64,000 nucleotides of DNA from NCBI GenBank assembly GCA_963920705.1, contig OY987237.1, forward strand, positions 11,438,601-11,502,600, given 5' to 3'. Source of the DNA: Odiellus spinosus. Its lineage: Eukaryota > Arthropoda > Arachnida > Opiliones > Phalangiidae. Below are positions 60,848 through 64,000 of this stretch, piece by piece; position 1 is the stretch's first letter; each line of letters opens with the position of its first letter. The notes under the pieces were generated by a model. It worked only from the letters and a program-made list of their open reading frames with translations, was not told where the DNA came from and made no database searches. Both the position numbers and the translations under genes were made by a program.

Positions 60848-63800
60848 AAGTTATAATGACAAAAAAAGAAAACTGAGCTTTATCTTATTTTCCTGAAAGC
60901 TTACGGTTAAAATACGAAGCACTCAAAGTTCCTCAGAATTTTTTGGTTTATAATATTTCATAAAATAACAAACCGTTAAACAAATCTCATTTTTTTTTTT
61001 TTTTTTTTTTTTTCTATTCAAAGAAAAAGGATTCAAACAGTAATCCTGTGTTTAGGGCACTCGGGTTTTTTTCTATATAAGTTATGAAAAAAACCGTAGC
61101 CGAAGTTAGCGGATGACTCCTGATATAGATAATTAGATCGTTATATATATATAGTTCTTTAGCCTCACAGTACCTGTTTTTTAATTATGTGCTCTTGAAT
61201 GTACAAAAAAAAAGTTTTTTTTTCGGGATGAAACGCTAAAAAAAACTTAATCGAGCACGTTACAGACATTAAAAGTTATCTAAAACCTATCTCTTTTTAT
61301 TTTAGTTAGAAACTTTTTCTCTTTATAACCTTTTTGAGGTACAGTATGAATCGCTTCGAGATTAACAACAAAATTAAAACTGTTTCTATTAACAAAAAAA
61401 AGCGCAATTTTAATGCGCTAATGTTTAACCTAGTCAAGTAAAAGATCATATTTTAAAATAACCTTATACTCTATAGGGTTGTAATTAATGAAAGACATCA
61501 TTGTTAATACGCAGTTAATGATATATAAAATGCAACCCAAGATGTTATAATAGTAATGGGTCCTATATGGTAGGATATCAAGGTTTTTACTGATATTTGA
61601 ATTTCATGTCGAAATTACTGATAATTCTGAGCCTGTTTTTGTGCAAAAAATTTAAATATTTAAGTTTTTACATCAAAAAATCAATATTAAAGTGACTTTA
61701 GAACCAAAACTAATGGTATCAGTTTTGATTCATCAATTTAACGGTATCAAAAAATTAAGATATCAGCCAACACTATTATAGTGAGTTAATGACTTAGCTT
61801 AAGACAAAACAAAGAAATACATGCTCACATTTATTATAACTCAAAAAACTTTTTAGTTAGTAAAATAGCGGTGTAATTTTTTTTTAGTTAATCTGCTTGA
61901 AAAAAAAAAGCATTTTTCTGAATTTACCATAGCTAATCTTTAACAAATTAAAACTAAGACAAACTGTCAAATCCTTCCATAAAAAAAATCCAAAATTAAA
62001 AAAATCAGCCGTGCAGAGAAAAAAGTAGCGCTATTTAATCTCTATTCTTTTCTATGTAAAAAAATATATATTGAATAATATTGCAGGGTACGAAATATAT
62101 AATAAATCGCGTAAAAGTCCTATTATATTAAACTGACGAAAATAGACAAGTGTTATATAAACAGTATGTTAAAAACCCTTCCGTGTACGCGTTAAAAGAA
62201 TTGTATACATTAAACGCAGTAAATACCTCCGGCCACGGTTCCTTTTACAGCGCCCATGTTTTTACACCTTTTAGATTTTTTTATTGAGAGGTGGCGAGCA
62301 ATCGTAGTCCAAGGATTAGACTTCAGGATAGATTTTTTTAATAGAATTTTGGCCACATGTTAGATTAACTCCCGCTCCACTGGTCTGGAAGCAAACTAGC
62401 ATTGCAAGTTTATCTTTTGGGCCACTCTATGTGCTGGAAAGGATGGTATTTTAATGTTAGTTGGTTCCAGACCCGCCCAAGAGTGGTCAATTTGTCTATT
62501 AAATAATGTTTGTGGAAATGAAGATCGGAATTAGTTAATTATGCAATCATTTGGATCGAAATTTGTTAATTGCGCAATAATTTAGATCGAAATGTGTTAC
62601 TTATGCGTAAATTTTAATCAAAATTTATTCTTTTTGCAGAAGGTTGGACCAAACTTTGTTAGTTGTGCAGGAATTTCGCTCAAAATTGATTTAGTTTTGT
62701 AGAGGACCCAAAATTTGTTAGTTGTGTGGAATATTTTAATTTCTTATTGGAGCATTTGTAAATCAGTCGTAAGCACAGGGTAGTACATCTTCTCAAAAAC
62801 CTTTAAAACCTGTGTTTTTTTTATTGCGTCTTATATTTTATGATGTGTTTCAAAAAATGTTTTCTTTATTGATAAATTATATTTGAACCAAATTCAATTC
62901 GTGCGTGCAAATTTTGATCCAAATTCACCTTAAGGTTAGTTTTCACTTAAACCACTTACTGCTGCGGATCTTGGTGAAAACCAGCTTTTCTACCTAATGA
63001 AAGCACTGTGGCATACAATTAAATTGCTCCCCTCTAGTGTAGCTTGTCCTAACATTAAAACCAACTACTCGACATGGTGCCATGTGATATGGGCCATTAT
63101 GTTCAAATCAGGCATAAGGATAATTTCTATGTATCATAAATTTCTATTGTGAGGAGTAATGGTTAGATCTGAGTAATTTTTAGAAATAGTGGTGCTATAG
63201 TCTTACATTTGTGTAATTAAATGTATTACCAATCCTGATCTGTAATTTTTTTTTTTTTTTTTTCCCCCCGTTAATTTGGTTTTCTTTTGATAACTAGAAG
63301 CGAGAGTGAGGCAACCATCCGTTTTTAGATCAAAAGTTAAAAATGTTTCATGCCACGCAACAAAATAAAATAATGTGCCATTAAATGAGATAATTTTACT
63401 GTTTAATTAAGCGCCATTGAGTTATACAATGCTGTAAATACAACATTCTGATTTAGCTACTTAAATGGATTTAAAATTTAAAGAATTTTCAGGATTGGTT
63501 AAATTGCGATTTTAAAATCTTTCGAGTGATTGTTGATTTTACAATTAAAATTAAAAGGTCACACTTAAATAATTTTTAAAGATAAAAAGTGCTGGTCCAC
63601 TGCTAAATGTTAAAAATTCGAACGAATTTGACTTAAACTAAGAGATATATTTAAATTAGGAAAATGAGTCACCCTGGTTTTACAAAATTAGGAAAAAGTT
63701 ACCCATAAAACGACACTAAATTCAGAAAAAGTTTTGGTGCTATGAAGGGCTGACGTACTTTGTAATTAGGTACTTTAATTACTTGGTTTATCTAAAAAAC

Positions 63801-64000
63801 TAATTATTAATTTAGTACGATTGTCGAATCCAGGATATTAATTGCAAATGTATCTAAATGATAATTTAAAAGCGACTGGCGAATTCTGTTGGCACAATGT
63901 CGTATTAATTTCTTTTTATCTTTATCTCAGATTCGACGATTGTACCTTTAGAAAATAGACAATCTTTTTTAAAACAAATTTTTACTTTATTCGTTAAAAT
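60848..64000. other. 3' flank of the receptor gene
   Basis: This AT-rich stretch has poly-T runs near 60991-61014 and 63247-63262 and no exon I recognise on either strand. The first few hundred bases are probably 3' UTR; no single polyadenylation signal stands out. A short degenerate repeat near 62570-62730 recurs as AAATTTGTTA followed by a GTGCA-type word. Confidence 0.4.

Noticed and set aside
1..64000. CRISPR arrays, bacterial operons, riboswitches, rRNA genes
   Set aside because: The window is intron-bearing animal DNA. No regularly spaced repeat array, rRNA block or convincing tRNA was seen.

Overview
The window is animal nuclear DNA, AT-rich, with intron-split genes, GT-AG introns from about 50 bases to several kilobases, long homopolymer tracts and several families of small inverted-repeat transposons. 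The gene set fits an arthropod: a Domeless-like class I cytokine receptor, an ADAM10/17-type metalloprotease and a SIX/ANHX-type homeobox gene. Nothing seen fixes the order. All gene models below were built by eye from splice-site phases and protein resemblance; no search was run.

Layout. 196-1447 (+): the last two coding exons of the tRNA wybutosine methyltransferase-like gene TYW2/TRMT12; its 5' part is outside the window. 3176-8354 or 8468 (+): a secreted or membrane-anchored ADAM10/17-like protein with an altered zinc site and eight tandem proline-rich repeats. 11795-21427 (+): a seven-exon homeobox gene resembling ANHX (anomalous homeobox) with a SIX-like N-terminal region and a CtBP-type PLDLS motif. 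22445-22885 (+): a decayed copy of the ADAM gene's promoter and first exon. 23598-24142 (-): a three-exon gene for the Golgi SNARE BET1, divergent from 24474-25529 (+), an intronless snurportin-1 gene; their start codons are 331 bases apart. 25530-52739: about 27 kb with no protein gene I can support, rich in mobile elements; a possible promoter and non-coding first exon of the next gene lie near 49117-49294. 52740-60847 (+): a 13-exon, 1522-residue cytokine receptor resembling Domeless (Ig-like domain, cytokine-binding module, FN3 domains, one membrane span, long tyrosine-motif tail). 60848-64000: 3' flank, no gene seen.

Mobile elements. Three families are defined by target-site duplications. 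(i) Four 280-291 bp imperfect palindromes with 7-bp duplications (13685, 32480, 36135, 45279), whose two ends co-vary within each copy. (ii) A palindromic family of about 400 bp flanked by TTAA (31059, 41279, fragments elsewhere). (iii) 142-153 bp elements with CGAGGG ends and 8-bp duplications (35263, 40443, 44214, probably 34538).

The genes do not form one pathway. BET1 and snurportin are housekeeping neighbours that may share a promoter. The ADAM-like gene, its dead copy and the receptor are the fast-changing, accessory-looking parts.
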